Assembly: GCF_007644105.1 (NCBI RefSeq)
Contig: NZ_VFAC01000010.1
Coordinates: 1-64,000, forward strand
DNA length: 64,000 nt
Direction of reading: 5' to 3'
Source: Elioraea rosea
Lineage (GTDB): Bacteria; Pseudomonadota; Alphaproteobacteria; Acetobacterales; Acetobacteraceae
Shown: in pieces, positions 16,773 to 25,598 of the stretch
How positions within the stretch are numbered: the first letter of the stretch is position 1
Layout of the letters: every line of letters begins with the position of its first letter
The notes under the pieces: model-generated
Databases searched by the model: none
What the model saw: the letters and a program-made list of their open reading frames with translations, nothing else
What the model was told of the DNA's origin: nothing
Program-made: the position numbers and the translations under genes

Positions 16773-18302
16773 ATGGACCGATCCCTCTGCGGCTCCGCGA
16801 AGCAGCCCCGGCGGGGCGCGGCCGGCCAGCCGGCGGCGATGGGCCGTGCAATCGAGGCGATCCACGCCTCGCTGGCGGCCGATGCGGCCGCGCCCCTGTC
16901 CGTGCCGGCGGTCGCCGCGGCGGCGGGGCTCTCGCAGCGCGGCTTGGAGCGCGCCTTCCTGCGGGCTCTCGGTCTTTCGCCACGGGACTACGTGGTTCAT
17001 CTGCGCTTCGAGGCGGTGCGGCGCACCCTCGCTTCCGGCCAGGCCGCATCGGTGCTGGAGGCGGCCGTGCGGCACGGTTTCGGCCATCCGGGGCGGTTTG
17101 CGGCAGCGTATGCGCGCAGGTTCGGCGAGGCGCCGTCGGCGACGCTGCGGGGCGCGCGCGCCGCACGCCCTGGGCCGCAGTCACGCCCGTCGCAAGGCCT
17201 GGTCATGCTGCGGCCGCTTGCGGGCACCGACATGCGCGCCGCACGGCGCGCCACGGATGCGCTGGCGGCGGCGCTGTGCCGCTCGCATGCCCTCGCGCTC
17301 GCCGCCGATGAAGGCCGCGGGGTCGATCCGCGCACGCTCTATCGTCTCCAGGGAACGCTCGAGCCGAACGGTGTCTCCCTGCAACTGGTGCACCCCGCGC
17401 GCGGCATCGTGCTGGCAACCTGGCGCGAGACGCTGCGCACCCGCGAGCGTATCGACTGGGCGAGCCGCGCCGTTGCCGCCGCTGCCGGCGCCGTCGCGAC
17501 CGACACGGCCGACAGGGCCCGCCGGACGCCCCGGCACCTTGCCGATTCCGAGACCCTCGTCGCTCGTGCCCGCGCCGTCGGCCTCATACCTGACCGCGAC
17601 ACGGCCTTCATGGTTCTCGACCTGCTGGGCGAGGCGCTGGAACGCGACCCGGGAAACGCGTTCGCACACGGGTTCCTCGCCACGTGCCTGGGACATTGCG
17701 CCAATCATGCCTTCATCGCCGAGCCGGACCAGGCCCGGGAGCGGGCGCTGTCGCATGCGCGGCGCGCGCTGCTGCTCAATGCGGACGATGCCGAGGTGCT
17801 CGCGATCACGGCCCATGCGCTGTCGCTGACGCGTCGACTGGACGAGGCCGAGGCGCTCGCCCACCGCTCGCTCGCGCTCGACCCCAACCAGCCCTTCGTC
17901 TGGCGCCGCCTCGGCTTCATCGAGAACTTCCGCGGCAATGGCCCGGTCGCGGTCGAACGCTTCAAGCGCGCCTATCACGCCTGGCCCCATGGTGCCGGTG
18001 GGCTGCACACGCTCTTCGGTCTCGGCGTCGCCACCTTCATGGTGGGCGACTATGGGCGTTCGGCCCGGCTGCTGGCGCGCGTGCTGCAGCGAAATCCATC
18101 CCACGTGTGGCAGAACAGGTTCCTGACCGCCGCGGCGATGCACGCCGGCGCAGCGACCGAGGCGAGGCGATCCCTGACGACCCTTCGCCACGCCTATCCC
18201 GATCTTACGGTCGACCGGCTCAGGCGATCGGGCGTCCTGGCACCGGAGGCTTTGGAACGCCTGCTCTCCGGTCTCGCACGCGCAGGCCTGCCGGCCGGGT
18301 GA
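16773..18302 (+). CDS. AraC-type HTH / TolB-FlgO-like / TPR fusion regulator
   Basis: A 509-residue fusion protein. Residues ~20-120 are an AraC/XylS double helix-turn-helix (SVPAVAAAAGLSQRGLERAFLRALGLSPRDYV, with the second HTH at FGHPGRFAAAYARRFGEAP). Residues ~140-235 resemble the TolB-N/FlgO-like domain that follows CadC-type or cyclase domains in other proteins (TLYRLQGTLEPNGVSLQL, then ARGIVLATW). Residues ~280-440 are TPR-like helical repeats (AEALAHRSLALDPNQPFVWRRLG). AraC regulators normally carry an effector-binding cupin or other sensory domain; here the sensor is replaced by TolB-TPR modules typical of other regulator classes. ATG 16773 is preferred for its AAGGGG site. It probably regulates the divergent haloperoxidase gene. 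Confidence 0.82.
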   Translation: MDRSLCGSAKQPRRGAAGQPAAMGRAIEAIHASLAADAAAPLSVPAVAAAAGLSQRGLERAFLRALGLSPRDYVVHLRFEAVRRTLASGQAASVLEAAVRHGFGHPGRFAAAYARRFGEAPSATLRGARAARPGPQSRPSQGLVMLRPLAGTDMRAARRATDALAAALCRSHALALAADEGRGVDPRTLYRLQGTLEPNGVSLQLVHPARGIVLATWRETLRTRERIDWASRAVAAAAGAVATDTADRARRTPRHLADSETLVARARAVGLIPDRDTAFMVLDLLGEALERDPGNAFAHGFLATCLGHCANHAFIAEPDQARERALSHARRALLLNADDAEVLAITAHALSLTRRLDEAEALAHRSLALDPNQPFVWRRLGFIENFRGNGPVAVERFKRAYHAWPHGAGGLHTLFGLGVATFMVGDYGRSARLLARVLQRNPSHVWQNRFLTAAAMHAGAATEARRSLTTLRHAYPDLTVDRLRRSGVLAPEALERLLSGLARAGLPAG

Positions 18303-18377
18303 CGCAGCAGCCGCCGCCAGCGCATGCGAGGCGTGGTCGATCCCCCGGTCGGCCCCGACGCGACGCGGCGCGATCCG

Positions 18378-19550
18378 CTAACCCTCCAGGCTCATCAGCA
18401 GCCCCGCGATCAGCCGCGCGCGGGGCACGAGGGAGGCGACCAGCACGTGCTCCTCAAGCGTATGGATGCCGCCGCCCTGCACACCGAGCCCGTCGAGCGT
18501 CGGGATGCCCATCGCGCCGGTGAAATTGCCGTCCGAGCCGCCGCCAGCGGAGCTCGCCGGCAGCGCGCCGATGCCGACCGACTTCGCGATCGCCTCCGCC
18601 TTCGCATGCAGCGCGCGCACCCGGTCGTCCGGCTCCCACACCGGCCGTGTGTAGGTGCGGCGGACGCTGAACTGCACGTCGTTCCCGGTTGGGCGAAGAG
18701 CGAGCATTTTCTCGACGAGCGCGTCGAGGTCCTCCTGGCGCTTGGCCATCGAGAGGCTCTCGCCGCGGCAGACCGTCGGCACGCAGTTCACCCACTGCCC
18801 ACCCTGGATGACACCGACGGAGGTGGTCGCGTCCTCGCCCGAGAGCGCCTCGATCGCGAGGATCTGCTGCGCCATCTCGCGCACCGCGCTGCGGCCCTCG
18901 GCGAGACGCGCGCCGGCATGGCTGGGGCGGCCGACCGCCTCGAGTGCGAACCGCGCGATCGCGTAGCGGCCCCATACCACGCCGCCATCGGCCCGCGCCG
19001 GCTCGGGGATCAGCACCACCTTGTGGCGCGCCGCCTCGGCCTCGATCAGGTCGCGTGTCGAGGGGCTGCCGACCTCCTCGTCGGGCGTGAACAGAACAGT
19101 GACCGGAAGCTTCGTCGCCGCCCCTGCGGCGAGGATCCCGCCGATCGCGGCGAGCGAGACATAGGCACCGCCCTTCATGTCGCAGATGCCGGGACCGTAG
19201 GCACGCTCGGCCGCGCCGCTGCCCTCGCGCCGGAACGCGAGCGGGCCGGAGGCGCCGCCTGTGCCGACAGGATGCACCGTGTCGAGATGGCTCATCACCA
19301 GGATGCCGGGACGGTCCTCGCCGCCGCCGAGCGCCGCCTGCGGGAAGCGGGCGCGCACGCAGTCGCCGAAGCCCATCCGGCCTGGGATCCGCTCGATGCG
19401 CGCGCCGATCACCGCGAGGTCGCGCGAGGCGGCGTCCATCATCCGGTTGACCGAAGCGGCATCGAAGGTCGGACTCTCGACCTCGACCCACGACCGGAGG
19501 CCGGCGAGAACCGCCTCGGTCTCGAGCGGCAAAGCATTGGGATCGGTCAT
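18378..19550 (-). CDS. M20 family metallopeptidase (carboxypeptidase G2-like)
   Basis: A 390-residue cytosolic M20 peptidase with a two-zinc centre: His in VMSHLDTVHP, Asp in GPGICDMKGG, the catalytic Glu pair in TPDEEVGS, Glu in LIPEPARA and His in GGGIHTLEEHV. The SSAGGGSDGNFTG block is characteristic of the CPG2/ArgE/DapE branch acting on N-acyl or glutamyl amino acids. The ATG at 19550 was chosen because upstream codons in the same frame are non-conserved. The gene converges with the AraC regulator and is divergent from the CYTH gene. Confidence 0.9.
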   Translation of the reverse strand: MTDPNALPLETEAVLAGLRSWVEVESPTFDAASVNRMMDAASRDLAVIGARIERIPGRMGFGDCVRARFPQAALGGGEDRPGILVMSHLDTVHPVGTGGASGPLAFRREGSGAAERAYGPGICDMKGGAYVSLAAIGGILAAGAATKLPVTVLFTPDEEVGSPSTRDLIEAEAARHKVVLIPEPARADGGVVWGRYAIARFALEAVGRPSHAGARLAEGRSAVREMAQQILAIEALSGEDATTSVGVIQGGQWVNCVPTVCRGESLSMAKRQEDLDALVEKMLALRPTGNDVQFSVRRTYTRPVWEPDDRVRALHAKAEAIAKSVGIGALPASSAGGGSDGNFTGAMGIPTLDGLGVQGGGIHTLEEHVLVASLVPRARLIAGLLMSLEG

Positions 19551-19671
19551 TCCGTGTTCTTCCCTCGTCACTTGCCCGCGCACGGTCGCCCCCGCCGGCG
19601 CGGCTGTCCAGAGGCCGCGCCTTGCCCGCGCGTGCCGTGTGTGCTGCGCTCGCCCGGAACGGACGGGACCG

Positions 19672-20352
19672 ATGACGGGCGAGGGAATCGAACACGAGTT
19701 CAAGGCGATGCTTGCCGGCCCGGCCGAGCGTGACAGGGTCCTTGCCGCGCTCAGCGGCCCACGTCGCGTCGTGCGCCAGCGCAACGTCATCTTCGACACG
19801 GCACGCGGCGATCTCTCCGCCGCGCGGCTCTCGCTCAGGCTGCGGCACGAGGACGATGCCTGGCGGATGACCGCCAAGGGCGAGGCGCCGCAGGGTGCGC
19901 CCTCGCTTCTCGCCGCGCGCGCCGAAGCCGAGCGGCCGGTGCCACCCTCGCTGGCCGACAGGCTCGCCGCAGGCGCGGCCGACCCGATCGCCTGCCTCCG
20001 CGGGGCCGCTCCCGCGCCGATGGCTCAGGCCCTCGCCGATGCCATCGAGGCCGCGGCCGGTGGCGCGCCGATCGAGGCGATCGGCGAATTCCGCAACGAG
20101 CGCACCCTCTGCACGGCCACGCTGCCGGACGGGATGGAGGCCACGGTCGCGCTCGACCGGTCCGAGATGCCCGATGGCAGCATCCACCACGAACTGGAGC
20201 TTGAAGTGCCGCACAGCGCGTTGACGCCTGCTTCCGCCTTCCTCGATGCGCTGATGCGCCGCGCCGGCGTGCCGCTGAGGCCCTGCCCGAGCAAGCGGCA
20301 GCGTTTCGGCGAGGCACTCGCCCGCCGCGACGCGGCACGGAGCGAGGCGTGA
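19672..20352 (+). CDS. CYTH domain protein
   Basis: A 226-residue CYTH (CyaB/thiamine triphosphatase) domain protein. The hallmark ExExK metal-triphosphate motif is at the N terminus (EHEFK, about residues 7-11), followed by the tunnel strands FDTARGDL...LSLRLRHEDDAWRMTAKG and the acidic ELELEV strand. Such proteins hydrolyse inorganic tripolyphosphate or organic triphosphates; no CHAD domain is present. Its stop overlaps the start of the racemase-like gene (TGATG), so they are in one operon, though no metabolic connection is obvious. Confidence 0.88.
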   Translation: MTGEGIEHEFKAMLAGPAERDRVLAALSGPRRVVRQRNVIFDTARGDLSAARLSLRLRHEDDAWRMTAKGEAPQGAPSLLAARAEAERPVPPSLADRLAAGAADPIACLRGAAPAPMAQALADAIEAAAGGAPIEAIGEFRNERTLCTATLPDGMEATVALDRSEMPDGSIHHELELEVPHSALTPASAFLDALMRRAGVPLRPCPSKRQRFGEALARRDAARSEA

Positions 20353-21086
20353 TGCGCATCCTTCTCGCCAATGCCAACACCACCGAGGCGGTGACGGAGA
20401 TCTGCGCTGCCTCGGCCCGCGCCGCCGCCGCCCCCGGCACGGAGATCGTCGCCGTCACGCCGCGCTTCGGCCCCGCCGTCATCTCCTCGCGCGCCGAGAA
20501 CGCGATCGCCGCGCACGGGCTCCTCGAGACGCTCGCCGAGCATCACGCGGGCTGCGACGCCGCGATCCTCGCCGTCTCCTATGACACCGCGCTCGCCGCC
20601 GCGCGGCAGCTCCTTCCGATCCCGGTCATCGGGATGACCGAGGCGGCTTGTCTGGCTGCCTGCCTTCTCGGTGGCCGTTTCGGCCTCGTCACCTTCTCCT
20701 CGCCCGATCTCTACCGGGAGGTGATCGCGGGCCACGGCCTCGCCGCGCGCCTCTCGGGCATCGCCGTCGTCGCCGCTTCGCCCTACGACGCCGCCTCCGA
20801 CCCTGATGGCGTCGCCGCGAAGGTGACGGAGGCGGCGCGCGGCCTCGCCGCGGACGGCGCCGATGCGGTCCTGCTCGGCGGAGCCGCGCTTGCCGGCATG
20901 GGCGGACGCATCCAGAAGGACGTACCCGTGCCGCTCGTCGATGGCATCGCCGCGGCGGTGAAGTTCGCGGAGGGCCTGGTGGCGCTGGGCCTGCCGAAGC
21001 CGCAGGCGGGCGGGTTCGCCGCACCGAGGAACCGCCCCTCGCTCGGCCTTGGCGATGCGCTCACGGCGATGCTGAAACGCCCCTGA
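20352..21086 (+). CDS. Aspartate/glutamate/hydantoin racemase-family protein lacking both catalytic cysteines
   Basis: A 244-residue protein of the Asp/Glu/hydantoin racemase fold (MRILLANANTT start; PVIGMTEAACLAACLLGGRFGLVTF core). Family members use two cysteines, one in a C-F-x-D-like loop and one in an LGCA loop. Here the first position is Ser76 (AVSYDTA) and the second is Gly177 (LLGGAAL), so a two-base racemase mechanism is not possible as known. It may be a decarboxylase, isomerase or binding protein. It overlaps the CYTH gene by one base and lies 42 bases before an MFS and M81 peptidase, a neighbourhood typical of hydantoin/amide metabolism. Confidence 0.82.
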   Translation: MRILLANANTTEAVTEICAASARAAAAPGTEIVAVTPRFGPAVISSRAENAIAAHGLLETLAEHHAGCDAAILAVSYDTALAAARQLLPIPVIGMTEAACLAACLLGGRFGLVTFSSPDLYREVIAGHGLAARLSGIAVVAASPYDAASDPDGVAAKVTEAARGLAADGADAVLLGGAALAGMGGRIQKDVPVPLVDGIAAAVKFAEGLVALGLPKPQAGGFAAPRNRPSLGLGDALTAMLKRP

Positions 21087-21128
21087 TGCCCCTTTCGGGG
21101 TGGTGGCCGCAGGGCTAGCCTCGCGCGC

Positions 21129-22331
21129 ATGTCATCGTCCGCGCCAGCGGGTCCTCCGTGGAGAGCCGTCGCCGCGCTCTCCGTCACGCAGATCGTCGCC
21201 TGGGGCTCGCAGTACTACGCCATCGCCGTGCTCGCGCCGGCCATTGCGGCATCGGAAGGTTGGAGCCGCGAAGCGATCTTCGGCGCCTACTCCGTCGGGC
21301 TGCTCGCGCAAGGCTTCGCCTCCTTCCCCGCCGGCGCGCTGATCGACCGCTTCGGCGGCAGGCTCGTGATGTCGGTCGGCTCGCTTCTCTCTGCGCTCGC
21401 GCTTTTCGCCCTGTCGGTGTCCCCGAACCCGTTCGTGTTCGGCCTCGCCTGGATCGTCACCGGCATCGCGATGGCGGCGACGCAGTATGAACCTGCCTTC
21501 GCGACGATCACCGCGAGCTTCGGCGCGGATGCGCGCCGCGCGATCACCTACCTCACCTTCGCGGGCGGGCTCGCCTCCACCGTTGCCTGGCCCGTCACGG
21601 CAGCGCTGCTGCCGCACACGGGCTGGCGCGGGGCCTATGCGTTCTGGGCTGCGGTGACGCTGTTCGTCTGCCTGCCGCTGCACGTGTTCCTTCTGCCGAA
21701 GGTGAGCGGCGGGGTGGCGCAGAAGCAGCGCCGCCCACTCGGCCCGGTGCTGCGCGCTCCGGCGTTCTGGATGGTCGCGCTCGCGCTCACCGCGGGCGCG
21801 CTGCTCTTCTCCGTCGTCGGCGTCCACGCCATCCCGATGCTGCAGGAGGCGGGGCTGTCGAACACCGAGGCCGTCGCAATCGCCTCCTTCACCGGCGTGT
21901 TCCAGGTGGCGGGCCGCGTACTCGAGCTCGCAGGGCTGTCGCGGCTTCGGCCGACGCGGGTTGCGATCCTCGCCTCCGCCTTCCAGCCGGTCGCGGTGGT
22001 GGCGCTGATGGCGGCGGGAACGGTGCCTGGCGCTGCCTGGGGCTATGTCGTGCTGTATGGCGTGTCGGCCGGAATCCTCACCATCATTCGCGGCACGGTG
22101 CCGGCTGAGCTGTTCGGCCGGGAGGGCTATGGCGCAGTCGCGGGCGCGATGGTGGCACCCGGCATCATGGCGCGCGCGGCCGGCCCTTATGCCGCTGCCT
22201 GGATGTGGGAGACGTTCGGCGGCTACGCCTCGGTGAAGGTGGCGATCCTCGTCGCCGGACTGCTTGCCTTCGCCGCCTTCCTCGCCGCCGCAGCGCTTGC
22301 GCTAAACCCCGGCCCGAAACGTCAGGACTGA
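21129..22331 (+). CDS. MFS transporter
   Basis: A 400-residue inner-membrane transporter with ~12 hydrophobic segments. The A-motif-like loop is GALIDRFGGRLVMS after helix 2. The opening VTQIVAWGSQYYAIAVLAPAI is typical of the MFS group often found beside racemases and amidohydrolases. Its stop overlaps the start of the M81 peptidase by one base, so transport and hydrolysis are likely coupled. Substrate unknown; uptake of an amide, peptide or hydantoin-like compound is inference from the neighbours. Confidence 0.88.
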   Translation: MSSSAPAGPPWRAVAALSVTQIVAWGSQYYAIAVLAPAIAASEGWSREAIFGAYSVGLLAQGFASFPAGALIDRFGGRLVMSVGSLLSALALFALSVSPNPFVFGLAWIVTGIAMAATQYEPAFATITASFGADARRAITYLTFAGGLASTVAWPVTAALLPHTGWRGAYAFWAAVTLFVCLPLHVFLLPKVSGGVAQKQRRPLGPVLRAPAFWMVALALTAGALLFSVVGVHAIPMLQEAGLSNTEAVAIASFTGVFQVAGRVLELAGLSRLRPTRVAILASAFQPVAVVALMAAGTVPGAAWGYVVLYGVSAGILTIIRGTVPAELFGREGYGAVAGAMVAPGIMARAAGPYAAAWMWETFGGYASVKVAILVAGLLAFAAFLAAAALALNPGPKRQD

Positions 22332-23794
22332 TGCCGCACCTCGCCGTCGCCCGCTTCTGGTTCGAAGGCAACAGCTTCACCCCGACGCCGACGACGCGGG
22401 AGGCCTTCGCCTCGCGCGAATGGGTGAGCGGGACGGAGGCGATCGCCCGCTATCGCGGAACGGGGACCGAGCTCGGCGGGCTTGCCGGCTTCCTCGATGC
22501 GAACGCGGGCTGGACGGCCGATGTGATCCTCTCCCTCTCCGCCCAGCCGGGCGGCCCGTTGACGAAGGACATCGTTCCGGGCTGGCTCGAAACCGTCACC
22601 GGGGCTCTGGCGCGCGGCGGCTACGATGCCGTCTACCTCTCGCTGCACGGCGGCGGCTGCGCGGAGGACGATCCCGCGCCCGAGCTCACCATCCTCCGTG
22701 CGGTCCGCGCCGCGACGAAAGGCGTGCCGCTCGGCGTGAGCTTCGACATCCACGGCAATCTCGCTCCCGAGATCGCCTCGCTGATGGACTGCGCCTCCGC
22801 CTACCGGACCCACCCGCATATCGACATGGCCGAGACGGCCGGGCGGGTTCTCGCCATGCTCGACGCGACGGTGGCGGGCCGGATCTCCCCGGTGGTCGCG
22901 ATCGCCAAGGTGCCGAAGGTGATCCACTCCTTCCACATGCGAAGCGAGGCGGGGCCGATGGCGGAGCTCTGGGCCGAGGCGGAGGAGGAGGAGGTGGGGC
23001 CGATCCTCGATGCGAGCCCCTTCGGCGGCTTCTCCTGGGGCGACACGCCCTTCGCCGGCCCGTCCATCCTTGTCACGGCCGACCGTGACCGCCGCGCAGC
23101 CCAGGCAGTGGCGGACCGCCTTGCCGCGTCCCTCTCGGCGAAGATCGCCGCGGGGCGGTTCTCAGTGACGCTTCCCACGCCCGAGGCCGCGCTCGAGACG
23201 GCGCTCGCTGCCCCGCCCGGCCTCGTCGCGGTGCTCGACCCGGCCGACAACCCGCTCTCGGGTGGCATCGCCGACACGCCCGGCGTGCTGCGGGCCCTGC
23301 TCGCGCGCGCCCCCGACGTCCCCGTCCTCTTCGCCTTCCTGCACGATGCCGAGACGGTGGAGGCAGCCCGCGCGGCCGGCCTCGGCGGTGCGCTCACCCG
23401 CCCGCTCGCGGCACGGCACACGGTTGCGTTCGGCCCGCCCGTGACGGTGGCAGCGACCGTCGAGCGCCTAACGGAGGGGCGGTTCGTCAACGAGGGCCCG
23501 ATGGAGCGCGGCGCGCCGGTCGATCTCGGCCCGACCTGCGTGCTGCGCGTCGGCACGGTGCGCGTCATCGTCACGTCACGTCGCGAGGCGGCGATCGACC
23601 CGGGCTTCTTCGCCCTCCACGGCATCGACCTCGGCGCGACGCGGCTGATCGTGAACAAGGCGAAGAACCATTTCCGCGCCGCCTTCGCGAGCCGGCTCGC
23701 GGCTCTCGTGGAATGCGACAGCCCCGGCCCGGCAGCGCTCGACCTGCTCGGGTTGCCCTTCCGACACGTGCCCGCGTCATGGCGGACGCCCTGA
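22331..23794 (+). CDS. M81 family metallopeptidase (MlrC-like)
   Basis: A 487-residue M81 peptidase, the family of microcystinase MlrC. The N-terminal FWFEGNSFTPTPT, the zinc-site block VSFDIHGNLAP (Asp, His) and AYRTHPHIDMAETAGR are all present, as is the C-terminal substrate-binding domain ending IVNKAKNHFRAAFA. Most relatives outside microcystin degraders have unknown physiological substrates, probably linear peptides or amides. It is cytosolic with no signal peptide. It is the last gene of the CYTH-racemase-MFS-M81 group, starting on the stop of the MFS. Confidence 0.9.
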   Translation: MPHLAVARFWFEGNSFTPTPTTREAFASREWVSGTEAIARYRGTGTELGGLAGFLDANAGWTADVILSLSAQPGGPLTKDIVPGWLETVTGALARGGYDAVYLSLHGGGCAEDDPAPELTILRAVRAATKGVPLGVSFDIHGNLAPEIASLMDCASAYRTHPHIDMAETAGRVLAMLDATVAGRISPVVAIAKVPKVIHSFHMRSEAGPMAELWAEAEEEEVGPILDASPFGGFSWGDTPFAGPSILVTADRDRRAAQAVADRLAASLSAKIAAGRFSVTLPTPEAALETALAAPPGLVAVLDPADNPLSGGIADTPGVLRALLARAPDVPVLFAFLHDAETVEAARAAGLGGALTRPLAARHTVAFGPPVTVAATVERLTEGRFVNEGPMERGAPVDLGPTCVLRVGTVRVIVTSRREAAIDPGFFALHGIDLGATRLIVNKAKNHFRAAFASRLAALVECDSPGPAALDLLGLPFRHVPASWRTP

Positions 23795-23826
23795 TCCTGC
23801 CGCCTTCGCACTGATACAGTGCGCCG

Positions 23827-25596
23827 ATGGGTTTCACCCGCCTCTACCTCCGAGTCCTGGCCGAGCTCCGCCCCGAGAAGCGGCTCGCGACGGCGCTCGC
23901 CCTCGCCAATGTCCTGCTCGCGTTCCTCACCTTCGCCGAGCCCCTTCTTTTCGGTCGGGTCGTCGACATGTTGGCCTCCAGCGCGGGGCGCCCGCCTTCG
24001 GAGGTGTGGACCGGCACACTCACTCTGCTCGCCCTCTGGGCCGCCGTGGGCCTGGGCGGCATCGTCGCGAGCATCCTCGTCTCGCTCGAGGCCGACAAGC
24101 TCGCCCACCGCAACCGCCTCGCGGCGATGGAGCGGTTCTTCCAGCACGTGCTGAGCCTGCCGCTCTCCTTCCACGGCCATACGCATTCGGGCCGGCTGCT
24201 CAAGATCATGCTGTCTGGCGCGGACAACCTGTTCTGGGTATGGCTCGGCTTCTTCCGCGACCACCTCTCGACCTTCCTGATCGCGCTCGTCCTGCTGCCG
24301 CTGACGCTCTTGCTGAACTGGCGGCTCGCCATCCTGCTGATCGCACTCGCGATCCTCTTCGCCGTCGCCGCGGCCGTCGTGATCACCCGCACCCAGCAGG
24401 CGCAGCGCACCGTCGAGAGCCACCACGCCGCACTCGCCGCCACCGCGGGCGATGCGCTCTCCAACGTCATGGTGGTGCAGAGCTTCGTGCGCCTCTCGGC
24501 AGAGGCGCGGCTGTTCCAGGACACGGTGCGGCGGCTTCTCGCGGCGCAGAACCCCGTGCTCACCTGGTGGGCGCTTCTCACCGTGCTCACCCGCGCGGCC
24601 TCGACGATGACGGTCATCGCCATCTTCGTCCTCGGCACAGCGCTGCACCTTCGCGGCCAGGCGAGCGTCGGCGAGATCGTCACCTTCATGGGCTTCGCCA
24701 CGCTGCTGATCGGCCGGCTCGAGCAGGCGATGGGCTTCGTCTCGACCATGTTCATGCAGGCGCCGGGCGTCGCACTCTACTTCGAGGTGATCGACACGAA
24801 GTCCAACGTGGCCGACCCGCCGGGCCTTCCGGCGATGGCGCGGCCGCTTGGCGAGGTCGCGTTCGAGAGCGTCACCTTCGCCTATCCGGGCGGGCCGCCG
24901 ATCCTCAGCGACGTCTCCTTCGCCGTCGCGCCGGGTCAAACCGTCGCGCTCGTCGGCCAGACGGGAGCGGGCAAGTCGACGACGATGTCGCTTCTGCAGC
25001 GTCTGTGGGACCCGCAATCGGGGCGGATCACGATCGACGGGACCGATCTCCGCGCCGTGAGCCTCGAATCGTTGCGGGCGCATATCGGGGTCGTGTTCCA
25101 GGAAAGCCTGCTGTTCAACCGCTCCATCCGCGAGAACCTGCGCATCGGGCGCGCCGACGCGACGGAGGCCGAGATCGAGGAGGCGTGCCGGCTCGCCCAG
25201 GCGCATGACTTCATCATGAAGCAGCCGCAGGGCTACGACACGATGGTGGGCGAACGCGGCGCCTCGCTCTCGGGCGGGCAGCGCCAGCGCCTCGCGATTG
25301 CCCGGGCGCTGATCAAGAACCCGCCGATCCTCATCCTCGACGAGGCGACGAGCGCGCTCGATGCCGCGACGGAGGCGAAGGTCCAGGAGGCGCTGCGCGC
25401 GCTGATGGCCGGCCGCACCACCTTCGTGATCGCGCATCGGCTCTCCACCGTGCGCGAGGCCGACATGATCCTCGTCTTCTCGGAGGGGCGGATCGCGGAG
25501 CGAGGCCGCTTCGACGAGCTCGTGTCGAGAGGCGGGGTGTTCGCGAACCTCGTCGCGACGCAGCTGTCAGGGCCCGCGACGCAGGCGGCCGAATAG
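23827..25596 (+). CDS. ndvA: Glucan exporter ABC transporter (ATPase fused to permease), NdvA/ChvA type
   Basis: A 589-residue half-transporter with an N-terminal six-helix exporter domain (~1-310) and C-terminal ATPase. Walker A GQTGAGKST is near residue 377, the signature LSGGQRQR near 480, Walker B ILILDEATSALD near 500 and the H-loop IAHRLST after it. The N terminus (LYLRVLAELRPEKRLA, PLLFGRVVDML) is typical of the cyclic beta-1,2-glucan exporter subgroup, which works as a homodimer in the inner membrane. The cognate glucan synthase (NdvB) is not in the window, so the substrate is inferred from subgroup resemblance. Its stop and the stop of the converging M20 gene are 2 bases apart. Confidence 0.88.
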   Translation: MGFTRLYLRVLAELRPEKRLATALALANVLLAFLTFAEPLLFGRVVDMLASSAGRPPSEVWTGTLTLLALWAAVGLGGIVASILVSLEADKLAHRNRLAAMERFFQHVLSLPLSFHGHTHSGRLLKIMLSGADNLFWVWLGFFRDHLSTFLIALVLLPLTLLLNWRLAILLIALAILFAVAAAVVITRTQQAQRTVESHHAALAATAGDALSNVMVVQSFVRLSAEARLFQDTVRRLLAAQNPVLTWWALLTVLTRAASTMTVIAIFVLGTALHLRGQASVGEIVTFMGFATLLIGRLEQAMGFVSTMFMQAPGVALYFEVIDTKSNVADPPGLPAMARPLGEVAFESVTFAYPGGPPILSDVSFAVAPGQTVALVGQTGAGKSTTMSLLQRLWDPQSGRITIDGTDLRAVSLESLRAHIGVVFQESLLFNRSIRENLRIGRADATEAEIEEACRLAQAHDFIMKQPQGYDTMVGERGASLSGGQRQRLAIARALIKNPPILILDEATSALDAATEAKVQEALRALMAGRTTFVIAHRLSTVREADMILVFSEGRIAERGRFDELVSRGGVFANLVATQLSGPATQAAE

Positions 25597-25598
25597 GC

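Noticed and set aside
22801-25437. An 878-codon open frame antisense to the M81 and glucan-exporter genes
   Set aside because: It is a shadow of two well-supported plus-strand genes; the translation is Arg/Gly/His/Asp-rich low-complexity without any domain, as expected for antisense reading of high-GC codons.
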